Of a stretch of 64,000 nt of DNA, positions 21,866 to 29,438 are shown piece after piece; the first letter of the stretch is position 1, and each line of letters opens with the position of its first letter. A model generated the notes under the pieces. The model was not told where the DNA came from. It saw only the letters and a list, made by a program, of their open reading frames with translations, and did not search any database. The stretch is from contig NZ_QPJY01000001.1 of assembly GCF_003337735.1 (NCBI RefSeq), forward strand, positions 894,331 to 958,330, given 5' to 3'. The stretch is from Thioalbus denitrificans. GTDB lineage: Bacteria > Pseudomonadota > Gammaproteobacteria > DSM-26407. Both the position numbers and the translations under genes were made by a program.

Positions 21866-23262
21866 TGGGCGTCCGGCTTGCGCGGGCGCCGGCGGCGGCG
21901 CCGGCGGCGCTTGTCGTTGCCGCCGGGCGTCACCAGGCTCGGGCGCTGTTCCTCGTCCGTTTCCTGGAACCGGGTCCACCACTCGGCCAGCTCGGCCAGC
22001 TCCGGGTTGGCGGCGGCGCGCAGCAGCAGGAAGTCGTAGGCGGCGCGGAAGCGGGGGTGGGTCAGCAGCCGCATGGGGCGGTTGCCGCTGGTACGGGTCA
22101 GACGTGGCTGCAGGTGCCAGATCTCGCGCATGGGCAGGGCGATGCGCTTCGGTATCGCGACCCGGGTAATCTGCTGCGCCACCACCGCGTCGGCGGCCTG
22201 CTGCAGGGCGGCGATCTCGTTCTCGCCTTCCTCCATCAGGGCCGCGGCGGCCTGGTGCACGGGATCCCAGAGCAGGGCGGCGAGCAGGAACGCCGGGGTC
22301 ACCGGCTTCCCGGCGCGTACCCGCTCGTCGGTATTGTCCAGGGCATGGGTGAGCAGGGTGCGGGGGAAGTGATCCTCCTCCCGCGACAGGCTGGCCTCGG
22401 TCTGGGGAAACAGGTAGCGGAACAGGCCGTAGTGGCGCAGCAGCTCGAAGGTCTGCAGTCCGTAGCCGCCGAAGAAGAGCTTCTGCACCTCCTCGAACAG
22501 GCGCGCCGGCGGGATGTCCTCGAGCAGGCTTCCCAGCTCCAGCAGGGGGGCCTCGCTCTCGGGGTGGATGCGGAAGCCCAGCTTGGTGGCGAAGCGCACG
22601 GCGCGCAGCATGCGCACCGGATCCTCGCGGTAGCGGCGGTCGGGGTCGCCGATGAGCCGCAGGATGCCCTCGCGCAGGTCCTCCATGCCGCCGGTGTAAT
22701 CCACCACCGAGAAGTCGGCGATATTGTAGTAGAGGGCGTTGACGGTGAAATCGCGCCGCCAGGCATCCTCTTCCAGCGTGCCGTAGACGTTGTCGCGCAC
22801 GATGCGTCCGGCCTCGTCCAGGGAGAAATCGTCCTCCGTGTCCGTGTCCGTGTCCGTGTCCGTGTCCGTGTCCGTGTCCGTGTCTGTATCCACGTCCTCG
22901 CCTTCGCCCTCGCCGCCGGTGTCCGGGGCGGTGATGGCGCGGAAGGTGGCCACCTCGACGATCTCCCGGCCGAAATGGACCAGGGCGAGCCGGAAGCGCC
23001 GCCCCACCAGGCGGCAGTTGCGGAACTGGGCGCGCACCTCGTCGGGCAGCGCATCGGTGGCGATGTCGAAGTCCTTCGGTTCGCGGCCGAGGAGCAGATC
23101 ACGGACACCGCCGCCCACCAGGTAGGCCGCGTAGCCGGCGTTCTTGAGCCGATACAGGACCTTGACCGCATTCGGGCTGATGCCGGCCCGGGAGATGGTG
23201 TGATCGGGCCTGGGGACGATGCGCGGGGCAGCGTGATTTTCTGTGGGTTCGACGGAGCTCAA
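21862..23262 (-). CDS. pcnB: Poly(A) polymerase I
   Basis: PcnB adds poly(A) tails to RNA 3' ends, promoting decay. The nucleotidyltransferase core shows YLVGGGVRDLLLG, KDFDIATDA (metal-binding Asp pair), VEVATFRA, DAWRRDFTVNALYYN and RRYREDPVRMLRAVRF. The C-terminus is very basic (KRRRRRRRRPRK), as expected for RNA binding. Two oddities stand out. An Asp-Thr repeat (nine DT pairs) from a hexamer array expands the loop before RDNVYGTLEEDAWRRDF. There is also no ATG or GTG start; I list the TTG at 23262, with a TTG at 23334 as the alternative. E. coli pcnB is known to start at a non-AUG codon. Confidence 0.93.
   Translation of the reverse strand: MSSVEPTENHAAPRIVPRPDHTISRAGISPNAVKVLYRLKNAGYAAYLVGGGVRDLLLGREPKDFDIATDALPDEVRAQFRNCRLVGRRFRLALVHFGREIVEVATFRAITAPDTGGEGEGEDVDTDTDTDTDTDTDTDTDTEDDFSLDEAGRIVRDNVYGTLEEDAWRRDFTVNALYYNIADFSVVDYTGGMEDLREGILRLIGDPDRRYREDPVRMLRAVRFATKLGFRIHPESEAPLLELGSLLEDIPPARLFEEVQKLFFGGYGLQTFELLRHYGLFRYLFPQTEASLSREEDHFPRTLLTHALDNTDERVRAGKPVTPAFLLAALLWDPVHQAAAALMEEGENEIAALQQAADAVVAQQITRVAIPKRIALPMREIWHLQPRLTRTSGNRPMRLLTHPRFRAAYDFLLLRAAANPELAELAEWWTRFQETDEEQRPSLVTPGGNDKRRRRRRRRPRKPDAQ
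22835..22891 (-). repeat. In-frame hexamer array TCCGTG inside pcnB
   Basis: Eight exact copies of TCCGTG (22835-22882) are followed by a variant. They encode the Asp-Thr repeat of PcnB on the minus strand. The unit preserves frame, so slippage would only change loop length. Confidence 0.95.
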
Positions 23263-23276
23263 AGGGTTCGAATGGC

Positions 23277-23304
23277 TTGTATCGTGATTGGAGCTGCGTA
23301 TAAT
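23277..23304 (+). promoter_or_regulatory. Probable tRNA-Glu promoter
   Basis: TTGTAT (23277-23282) and TATAAT (23299-23304) are 16 bases apart, about 40 bases upstream of the tRNA. An inverted repeat (GCACC-c-GCAC / GTGC-a-GGTGC, 23311-23332) lies in the leader between promoter and tRNA. Confidence 0.6.
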
Positions 23305-23345
23305 ACCACCGCACCCGCACTTGTGCAGGTGCAAACAGTGTAATT

Positions 23346-23421
23346 GCTCCCTTCGTCTAGTGGTCCAGGATACCGCCCTCTCACGGCGTAGACAGGGGTT
23401 CGAGTCCCCTAGGGAGCGCCA
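23346..23421 (+). tRNA. tRNA-Glu (anticodon CTC)
   Basis: The 76-base cloverleaf has a seven-base-pair acceptor stem (GCTCCCT / AGGGAGC), a T arm containing GGTTCGAGTCC, the anticodon loop CTCTCAC with anticodon CTC, and an encoded CCA end. The outermost anticodon-stem pair is C opposite T, a mismatch where E. coli tRNA-Glu has C-G. The CTC anticodon reads GAG codons, abundant in this GC-rich genome. It is divergent from pcnB, with overlapping upstream regions. Confidence 0.95.
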
Positions 23422-23527
23422 GATTCAAGCCAACGCCCGGCCTTGTGCCGGGCGTTGTGCGTTCTGGAGCCGTGCCGCCCCACCGCTTCGGGATGCGGCC
23501 CATGCCGCCGAACCGTCCCCGGGCGGC

Positions 23528-23878
23528 TCAATCACCCTCGTACTCCATCCACCGCTCCGGTCGGCCGTCGCGCAATGCCGCCAGCAGCTTGAAGCGGTAG
23601 CGCAGGCGTGTGCGCTGGACCCCGTGCATCGGCGCCGGCGCCGCCGACATGCGGGCGGCCAGCGCCTGGACGTCGGTGAGCAGCCGTTGCTTGCTGGGCG
23701 GGTGCCGATAGCCGGGGAGCCCCGGCTCGCCGTACACGGTTCCTTCCCGGCCGGCTTCCGGTGCAGGCCGGCGCGCAGGAAGCGGCGACGATTCGGTGGA
23801 GGGGTTGGGGCGGGTGGCGTGGAGCCAGAGTTCCAGGATTCCATATCCCAGCGGCAGGAGCAGCAGCAGCAGCTTCAT
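23528..23878 (-). CDS. Hypothetical protein with N-terminal membrane anchor
   Basis: The 116-residue protein starts MKLLLLLLPLGYGILELWLH, a single N-terminal hydrophobic helix, and continues with a Pro/Arg-rich linker. The charged C-terminal half contains RLRYRFKLLAALRDGRPERW. GGGAG lies nine bases before the ATG at 23878, favouring this start over an upstream one. No family is recognised. It converges with the tRNA gene and stands alone on its strand. Confidence 0.55.
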   Translation of the reverse strand: MKLLLLLLPLGYGILELWLHATRPNPSTESSPLPARRPAPEAGREGTVYGEPGLPGYRHPPSKQRLLTDVQALAARMSAAPAPMHGVQRTRLRYRFKLLAALRDGRPERWMEYEGD

Positions 23879-24519
23879 CGGTTCGGACTCCCTGTCCATG
23901 GCGTGGTGTCATTGGTGCCTATTGTAGTAGGTGGCGGGCGTCGCTGTGTGACGCAGATCTCATCATGGGCGCTTCCGCCCATGCCGGTCCGGCACCCGCC
24001 ATGGCGGGGCCAGTGGCGGGAATGCGCCGCGGCTGCGGCCCCTGGCGGTTGCAATCGCCGTCCCGAGCCGGTCGCTGCGGCCACGACCCGTCATTCCGGA
24101 ATCCGGCACCGTCGGCATGGCGGCGGATGGGCGGACAAAAGATGTGGGCTAAGCCGCTCCGGAGGGGCGCCGTTCGTGGTTGAAAGTTGGATTTATGACT
24201 CAATCAAGGCGATTTGAGCCTATCGGCCCTGAAATGCGGTATATCAATGGCCGGTCAGGGATCGATCAGGTGAGCGGCGTTATCAGTGTTGATGGTGCTC
24301 TTATAAGTTGATTATATGGCCATATTCCGAATAAAAAATTTACGTTAACGTTTACGTCAACAGGTTTACAGCGTCTGCAGCATGGGTCATGATTGCCCGG
24401 GCATGTGTGCGCCGGTCCCGGCTGAATTGAGGTTGGGGTGCCCGGAACCGGGGCGCCATCCAGGTCCGGCACACGAGAACTCCATAACAATTAACCCGAG
24501 CAATCGAGAGAGGACGCGC
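23879..24519. promoter_or_regulatory. Long AT-rich upstream region of the symporter operon
   Basis: This 641-base gap has no convincing gene. The segment 24290-24365 is strikingly AT-rich for this genome. It holds CTTATAAG, the 12-base palindrome ATATGGCCATAT (24314-24325) and the 10-base palindrome ACGTTAACGT (24342-24351). These are candidates for promoter and operator sites of the symporter genes. A near-match to a CRP site, TGTGA-N6-TCTCA, occurs at 23947-23962. GAGAGAGGA precedes the start at 24520. Confidence 0.45.
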
Positions 24520-24783
24520 ATGAGTGCACCTACACACGATGCAATTGGCTACTGGAAAGCCAATCTCAGACTGATGACGATCTGTCTGGTGATTTGGTTC
24601 GTCGTTTCCTATGGTTTCGGCATCCTTCTGGTGGAACCCCTCAACGCGATTTCGCTGGGCGGCTACAAGCTCGGCTTCTGGTTCGCCCAGCAGGGCTCCA
24701 TCTACACCTTCGTGGTGCTGATTTTCTTCTATGCCTGGCGAATGAACAGACTCGATCGCGAGTTTGACGTCCACGAAGACTGA
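24520..24783 (+). CDS. DUF4212 small subunit of sodium/solute symporter
   Basis: This 87-residue inner-membrane protein has two hydrophobic helices (about residues 20-40 and 52-72) and the family pattern YWKANLRLM near the N-terminus and YAWRMNRLDREFDVHED at the C-terminus. DUF4212 proteins accompany VC_2705-type symporters as a small partner, analogous to YhdT-type subunits. The ATG at 24520 follows GAGAGAGGA. The large subunit begins 16 bases after its stop. Confidence 0.9.
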   Translation: MSAPTHDAIGYWKANLRLMTICLVIWFVVSYGFGILLVEPLNAISLGGYKLGFWFAQQGSIYTFVVLIFFYAWRMNRLDREFDVHED

Positions 24784-24798
24784 TAGGGGGCGAACCCA

Positions 24799-26580
24799 AT
24801 GGATCTGCAGACACTTACATATATTGTCGTCGGCGCTACGTTTGCGCTCTACATCGGCATCGCCATCTGGGCGCGCGCAGCCACCACCGGCGAGTTCTAC
24901 GTGGCGGGCAAGGGTGTGAACCCGATCGCCAACGGCATGGCCACCGGGGCGGACTGGATGTCGGCCGCCTCCTTCATCTCCATGGCCGGCCTCATCGCCT
25001 TCATGGGCTACGACGCCTCCGTCTACCTGATGGGCTGGACCGGCGGCTACGTGCTGCTGGCCATGCTGCTGGCGCCCTACCTGCGCAAGTTCGGCAAGTT
25101 CACGGTGCCGGAGTTCATCGGCGAGCGGTTCTACTCCCAGACCGCGCGTATCGTGGCGGTCATCTGCCTCATCGTGGCCTCCATCACCTACGTGATCGGC
25201 CAGATGAAGGGCGTGGGCGTGGCCTTCGGCCGCTTCCTCGAGGTGCCCTTCGAGATGGGCGTCTACGTGGGCATGGCCATCGTGTTCATCTACGCCGTGC
25301 TCGGCGGTATGAAGGGCATCACCTACACCCAGATCGCCCAGTACGTGGTGCTCATCTTCGCCTACACCGTGCCGGCCATCTTCATCTCCCTGAACCTGAC
25401 CGACAACCCCATCCCGCAGCTGGGGCTGGGCAGCGCCATGGCCGATGGCAGCGGCGTGCACCTGCTGGACAAGCTCGACCAGGTGCTGGTGGAGCTGGGC
25501 TTCAACCAGTACACGGCGCAGAAGGGCGAGACCCTGAACATCTTCCTGCTCACCCTGTCGCTGATGATCGGCACCGCGGGCCTGCCGCACGTGATTATCC
25601 GCTTCTTCACCGTGCCGAAGGTCCGTGACGCCCGCGCCTCCGCCGGCTGGGCCCTGGTCTTCATCGCCCTGCTCTACACCACCGCTCCCGCGGTGGGCGC
25701 CATGGCCATCCTGAACTTCGTCCACACCGTGCAGACCGGCGAGGTGGGCTCGGCCGAGGGCAACGTGGTGGCGGAACAGCGTCCCCAGTGGATGCGCAAC
25801 TGGGAGAAGACCGGCCTGCTGGCCTTTGAAGACAAGAACGGCGACGGTCGCATCCAGTACTACAACGACAAGAACCCCGATTTCGCCGCCAAGGCGGAGT
25901 CGTTCGGCTGGAAGGGCAACGAGATGACCAAGGTGGATCGCGACATCATGGTGCTCGCGAACCCCGAGATCGCCAAGCTGCCCAACTGGGTCATCGCCCT
26001 GGTGGCGGCCGGCGGCCTCGCCGCGGCGCTCTCCACCGCGGCGGGCCTGTTGCTGGCCATCTCCTCGGCCATCTCCCATGACCTGCTGAAAGGCGTGTTC
26101 ATGCCCAACATCTCGGAGAAGAACGAGCTGATGGCGGGGCGTATCGCCATGGCCGGTGCCATCCTGGTGGCCGGCTATCTCGGTATCCATCCGCCCGGCT
26201 TCGCGGCCCAGGTGGTGGCGCTGGCCTTCGGTCTGGCCGCATCCTCCATCTTCCCGGCCCTGATGATGGGTATCTTCAACAAGAAGATTAACAACAGCGG
26301 CGCGGTGCTGGGCATGCTCTCCGGCCTGCTCTCCACGCTGATCTACATCTTCTGGTTCAAGGGCTGGTTCTTCATCCCGGGTACCGAGATGATGGCCAAC
26401 ACCAAGGAGAACTGGTTCCTCGGCATCCAGCCGGAGTCCTTCGGCGCGGTGGGTGCGCTCATCAACTTCGCGGTGGCCATCGCCGTGTCCAAGGTGACCG
26501 CTCCCCCGCCGGATCACATCCAGCACCTGGTGGAGGATATCCGCATCCCCAAGGGCGCCGGCCAGGCCAGCTCCCACTAA
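24799..26580 (+). CDS. Sodium:solute symporter, VC_2705 subfamily
   Basis: The 593-residue polytopic protein belongs to the SSS family that includes acetate permease ActP. It shows the N-terminal FYVAGKGVNPIANGMATGADWMSAASFI segment and GLPHVIIRFFTV, typical of this branch. A hydrophilic insertion (about residues 315-385) is also present. It likely imports a small carboxylate with Na+, acetate being the usual guess because members of this subfamily are often linked to acs; the substrate is not shown by sequence. It forms a pair with the DUF4212 subunit and ends at a strong terminator. Confidence 0.9.
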   Translation: MDLQTLTYIVVGATFALYIGIAIWARAATTGEFYVAGKGVNPIANGMATGADWMSAASFISMAGLIAFMGYDASVYLMGWTGGYVLLAMLLAPYLRKFGKFTVPEFIGERFYSQTARIVAVICLIVASITYVIGQMKGVGVAFGRFLEVPFEMGVYVGMAIVFIYAVLGGMKGITYTQIAQYVVLIFAYTVPAIFISLNLTDNPIPQLGLGSAMADGSGVHLLDKLDQVLVELGFNQYTAQKGETLNIFLLTLSLMIGTAGLPHVIIRFFTVPKVRDARASAGWALVFIALLYTTAPAVGAMAILNFVHTVQTGEVGSAEGNVVAEQRPQWMRNWEKTGLLAFEDKNGDGRIQYYNDKNPDFAAKAESFGWKGNEMTKVDRDIMVLANPEIAKLPNWVIALVAAGGLAAALSTAAGLLLAISSAISHDLLKGVFMPNISEKNELMAGRIAMAGAILVAGYLGIHPPGFAAQVVALAFGLAASSIFPALMMGIFNKKINNSGAVLGMLSGLLSTLIYIFWFKGWFFIPGTEMMANTKENWFLGIQPESFGAVGALINFAVAIAVSKVTAPPPDHIQHLVEDIRIPKGAGQASSH

Positions 26581-26611
26581 GCCCCAAGCGCCCGTTTACG
26601 GGCAGTGAGGG

Positions 26612-26647
26612 AAAAACCCCGCACCGCAAGGTGCGGGGTTTTTTTTT
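26612..26647 (+). terminator. Rho-independent terminator after symporter
   Basis: CCCCGCACC-GCAA-GGTGCGGGG (26617-26638) forms a nine-base-pair stem with a GNRA loop, extended by A-T pairs and followed by nine T residues. Confidence 0.95.
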
Positions 26648-26822
26648 GACGACTTTTCACACCCCGGCCGGCTTTTGCTCCGGGTGCTGTCTGGCGCGCC
26701 CGGAATGGGGGCGGTAAGCTGCCCGCATGGATACCGGCAGCGGCCACCGGCGGCCGGGCGGATACCGCGACCACGGAATAACACCAACAACCGGCGCGCA
26801 CGATTACAGGGGACCCCGCACG

Positions 26823-28694
26823 ATGGACATCGAGCTTATCGAGATACGCGATTTCCTTGCCGCGCACCACCCCTTCGACCAGCTGTCCGGGGATACCCTG
26901 GAGACGCTGCCGAAGAAGCTAGAGCTGCGTTACATGCGCCGGGGGACCCGGATTTTCGAGCCCGATTCCGAGAATCGCTACATGTACCTGGTTCGCTCGG
27001 GCGCGGTGGAGATCCGCGACCCCGAGGATCACCTGCTGTCGCGACTGGGGGAGGGCGATACCTTCGGCGCGCGCTCCCTGCTGCGCGATGGGCGTACCAC
27101 GAACGGCGCGGTGGCCATCGAGGACACCCTGCTCTATCTCCTGCCCGGGGATGAATTCTTCCAGCTCCGCGAGCAGAACCAGGCCTTTGCCTACTACTTC
27201 GCCCCGGTGGGAGCCCAGCGCCTGCGCGAAGCGCTCCATGTCCAGAGCGCGGGCCAGGAGGAGGGCGCCGCCTACAATCTCACCACCATCCCCATCTCCG
27301 ACATGATCTCCCGGGAGCCGGTGAGTCTGCCCTCCACGGAGACCATCTGCGCGGCGGCCCAGAAGATGACCGAGGACCGGGTCTCCTCCATCCTGGTGGT
27401 GGACGACGGGAAGCTGGTGGGGATCGTCACCGATCGCGACATGCGCAGCCGCTGCGTGGCCGCCCGGGTCCACTGTGACAGTCCGCTGAGCGTCATCATG
27501 ACGCCCGACCCGCTCACGGTGCGCACCCGCGACTATGCCTACGAGGCGTTGCTGGCCATGGTCCGGCACAACATCCGTCATCTGCCGGTGGTGGACGGCG
27601 AGCGGGTGTCGGGCATGATCACGGTCACCGACCTCATCCAGCGCCGCTCCGCCTCGCCGGTCTACGTGGTGGGCGACATCTACAAGCAGAAGAACGTGGA
27701 GCAGCTTGCCGAGGCCAGTCGCCAGCTGCCGCGGGTGCTGCTGAACCTGGTGGAGGCGGATGCCACCGCCCACAGCGCCGGTCGCATCATCTCCTCGGTG
27801 GGAGAGGCCATCACCGTACGCCTCCTGCAGCTGGCCGAGGAGCAGCTGGGTCCGCCGCCGGTGCCCTATGCCTGGCTCGCGGCCGGCTCACTGGCGCGCA
27901 TGGAGCAGACCGCCCACTCCGACCAGGACAACGGCCTGCTGCTCTCCGACGACTACGATCCGGAGGCGCATGGCGCCTACTTCGAGCGGCTGGCGCGGTT
28001 CGTCAACGACGGCCTCGATGCCTGCGGCTACATCTACTGTCCCGGTGACATCATGGCGGTGAACCCCCAGTGGCGGCAGCCGCTCGCCGCCTGGAAGCGC
28101 TATTTCGCCGGTTGGATCCAGAGCCCGGAGCCGAAGGCGCTGATGCACTCCAGCATCTTCTTCGACCTGCGGGCGCTGCACGGCGACCAGTCACTGTTTT
28201 CCGAGCTGCAGCGGCACATCCTCGACCTTTCCAGCAAGAACCGGATATTCCTCGCCTACATGGCGGCCAACGTCCTGCAGTTCCAGCCACCGCTGGGTTT
28301 TTTCCGCAACTTCGTCCTCATCCGCGGCGGCGAGCACGACCACACCCTGGACCTCAAGCACAACGGGGTCGTACCCATCATCGACCTGGCCCGGGTCTAT
28401 GCCCTGGCGGCCGGTGTCGACGCGGTGAACACCCAGGAGCGCCTGGACGCGGTGGCCGGCCGCGGCGAGGTGAGCGTCCAGGGGGCCCGGGATCTCGTGG
28501 ATGCGCTGGAATTCATCAGCTACATCCGCCTGCGCCACCAGGCCCGCCTGGTGAAGCAGGGCAAGCAGGCGGACAACTTCCTCTCCCCGGAAGAGCTCTC
28601 CAATTTCGACCGCAACCATCTGAAGGACGCCTTTGCCGTGGTGCGGACCCTGCAGTCCTCCCTGGGGCAGCGCTACCAGGTGGGCCGGTTCTGA
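26823..28694 (+). CDS. DUF294 nucleotidyltransferase-like protein with cNMP and CBS domains
   Basis: The 623-residue cytoplasmic protein has an N-terminal cyclic-nucleotide-binding-like domain (about 10-125) and a CBS pair (about 155-275, with DMISREPVSLPS and VIMTPDPLTV). A DUF294 nucleotidyltransferase-like domain (about 300-440, GSLARMEQTAHSDQDNGLLL, the GlnD-like GSxxRxExxxxSDxD motif) and a C-terminal DUF294_C domain follow. Such proteins are thought to be signal-regulated nucleotidyltransferases of unknown target. They recur beside VC_2705 symporters and exonucleases, as here. The start follows AGGGG. Expression is independent of the symporter, as a terminator intervenes. Confidence 0.88.
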   Translation: MDIELIEIRDFLAAHHPFDQLSGDTLETLPKKLELRYMRRGTRIFEPDSENRYMYLVRSGAVEIRDPEDHLLSRLGEGDTFGARSLLRDGRTTNGAVAIEDTLLYLLPGDEFFQLREQNQAFAYYFAPVGAQRLREALHVQSAGQEEGAAYNLTTIPISDMISREPVSLPSTETICAAAQKMTEDRVSSILVVDDGKLVGIVTDRDMRSRCVAARVHCDSPLSVIMTPDPLTVRTRDYAYEALLAMVRHNIRHLPVVDGERVSGMITVTDLIQRRSASPVYVVGDIYKQKNVEQLAEASRQLPRVLLNLVEADATAHSAGRIISSVGEAITVRLLQLAEEQLGPPPVPYAWLAAGSLARMEQTAHSDQDNGLLLSDDYDPEAHGAYFERLARFVNDGLDACGYIYCPGDIMAVNPQWRQPLAAWKRYFAGWIQSPEPKALMHSSIFFDLRALHGDQSLFSELQRHILDLSSKNRIFLAYMAANVLQFQPPLGFFRNFVLIRGGEHDHTLDLKHNGVVPIIDLARVYALAAGVDAVNTQERLDAVAGRGEVSVQGARDLVDALEFISYIRLRHQARLVKQGKQADNFLSPEELSNFDRNHLKDAFAVVRTLQSSLGQRYQVGRF

Positions 28695-28716
28695 TGCCAG
28701 CGGCGGGAACACGGGC

Positions 28717-29421
28717 ATGAAGCTCCTCGACTGGCTGCGGGGCGCGGACTACCAGCGGCAGCGGCTGCTGAAACGGGCGCCGCCGGGGCCGTTGGCCGAC
28801 TATCTGGCGCGCCCCTTTCCCTCCCGGGAGCTGTTCTGCCACGAGGCGGAGTACCTCGCCATCGACCTGGAGGCGACCGGCCTCGACCTCGAGCAGGACG
28901 AGATCCTGAGCGTCGGCTACGTGCCGCTGCGGCACCTCAGCGTGATGCTGTCGGAGAGCGCGCATTGCCTGGTGCGGCCCACCCGCGCCATTCCCGAGGA
29001 GAGCGCGGTGGTGCACCGCATCTTCGATGACCGCTCCGCCACCGGAGAGGCCCTGGAGGCGGTCCTGCCCCGGGTGCTGGAGGCTCTGTGCGGGCGTGTG
29101 CTGCTGGCCCATTACGCTCGCATCGAGATGGGTTTCCTGGATGCCGCCTGCCGCAGGATCTACGGCTGTGGCTTCATCGCGCCGGTGGTGGATACCCTGG
29201 CGCTGGAGCAGCGCTGGCTCAACCAGCGCGGGCAGGCGGTCAGCACCGGCGGCCTGCGCCTGGCCACGCTGCGCCAGTATTACAACCTGCCCCGTTATCC
29301 CGCCCACAACGCCCTCAGCGATGCGGTCGCCGCCGGCGAGCTGTTCCTGGCCCAGGTGGCGCACCGCTCCGGCGGCCACCCACTGAAGCTGGGCCGAGTC
29401 CTCTACCGCGGCGTTTATTGA
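28717..29421 (+). CDS. DEDDh 3'-5' exonuclease (DnaQ-like)
   Basis: The 234-residue protein has the first exonuclease motif AIDLEATG (Asp50, Glu52), HRIFDD, a middle motif near LLAHYARIEMGFLD and the last motif HNALSDAVAAGELF with His and Asp. This is the DEDDh family that removes 3' nucleotides. The N-terminal 40 residues (MKLLDWLRG...) are characteristic of the stand-alone exonucleases linked to DUF294 proteins. It begins 22 bases after the DUF294 stop, so the two are likely co-transcribed. The physiological substrate is unknown. Confidence 0.88.
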   Translation: MKLLDWLRGADYQRQRLLKRAPPGPLADYLARPFPSRELFCHEAEYLAIDLEATGLDLEQDEILSVGYVPLRHLSVMLSESAHCLVRPTRAIPEESAVVHRIFDDRSATGEALEAVLPRVLEALCGRVLLAHYARIEMGFLDAACRRIYGCGFIAPVVDTLALEQRWLNQRGQAVSTGGLRLATLRQYYNLPRYPAHNALSDAVAAGELFLAQVAHRSGGHPLKLGRVLYRGVY

Positions 29422-29438
29422 CATAAGGCACATAAAGC

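Noticed and set aside
24352..26577. 741-codon minus-strand frame opposite the symporter genes
   Set aside because: It is the antisense reading of two clear membrane-protein genes, and is His/Gly/Asp-rich with no recognisable domain.
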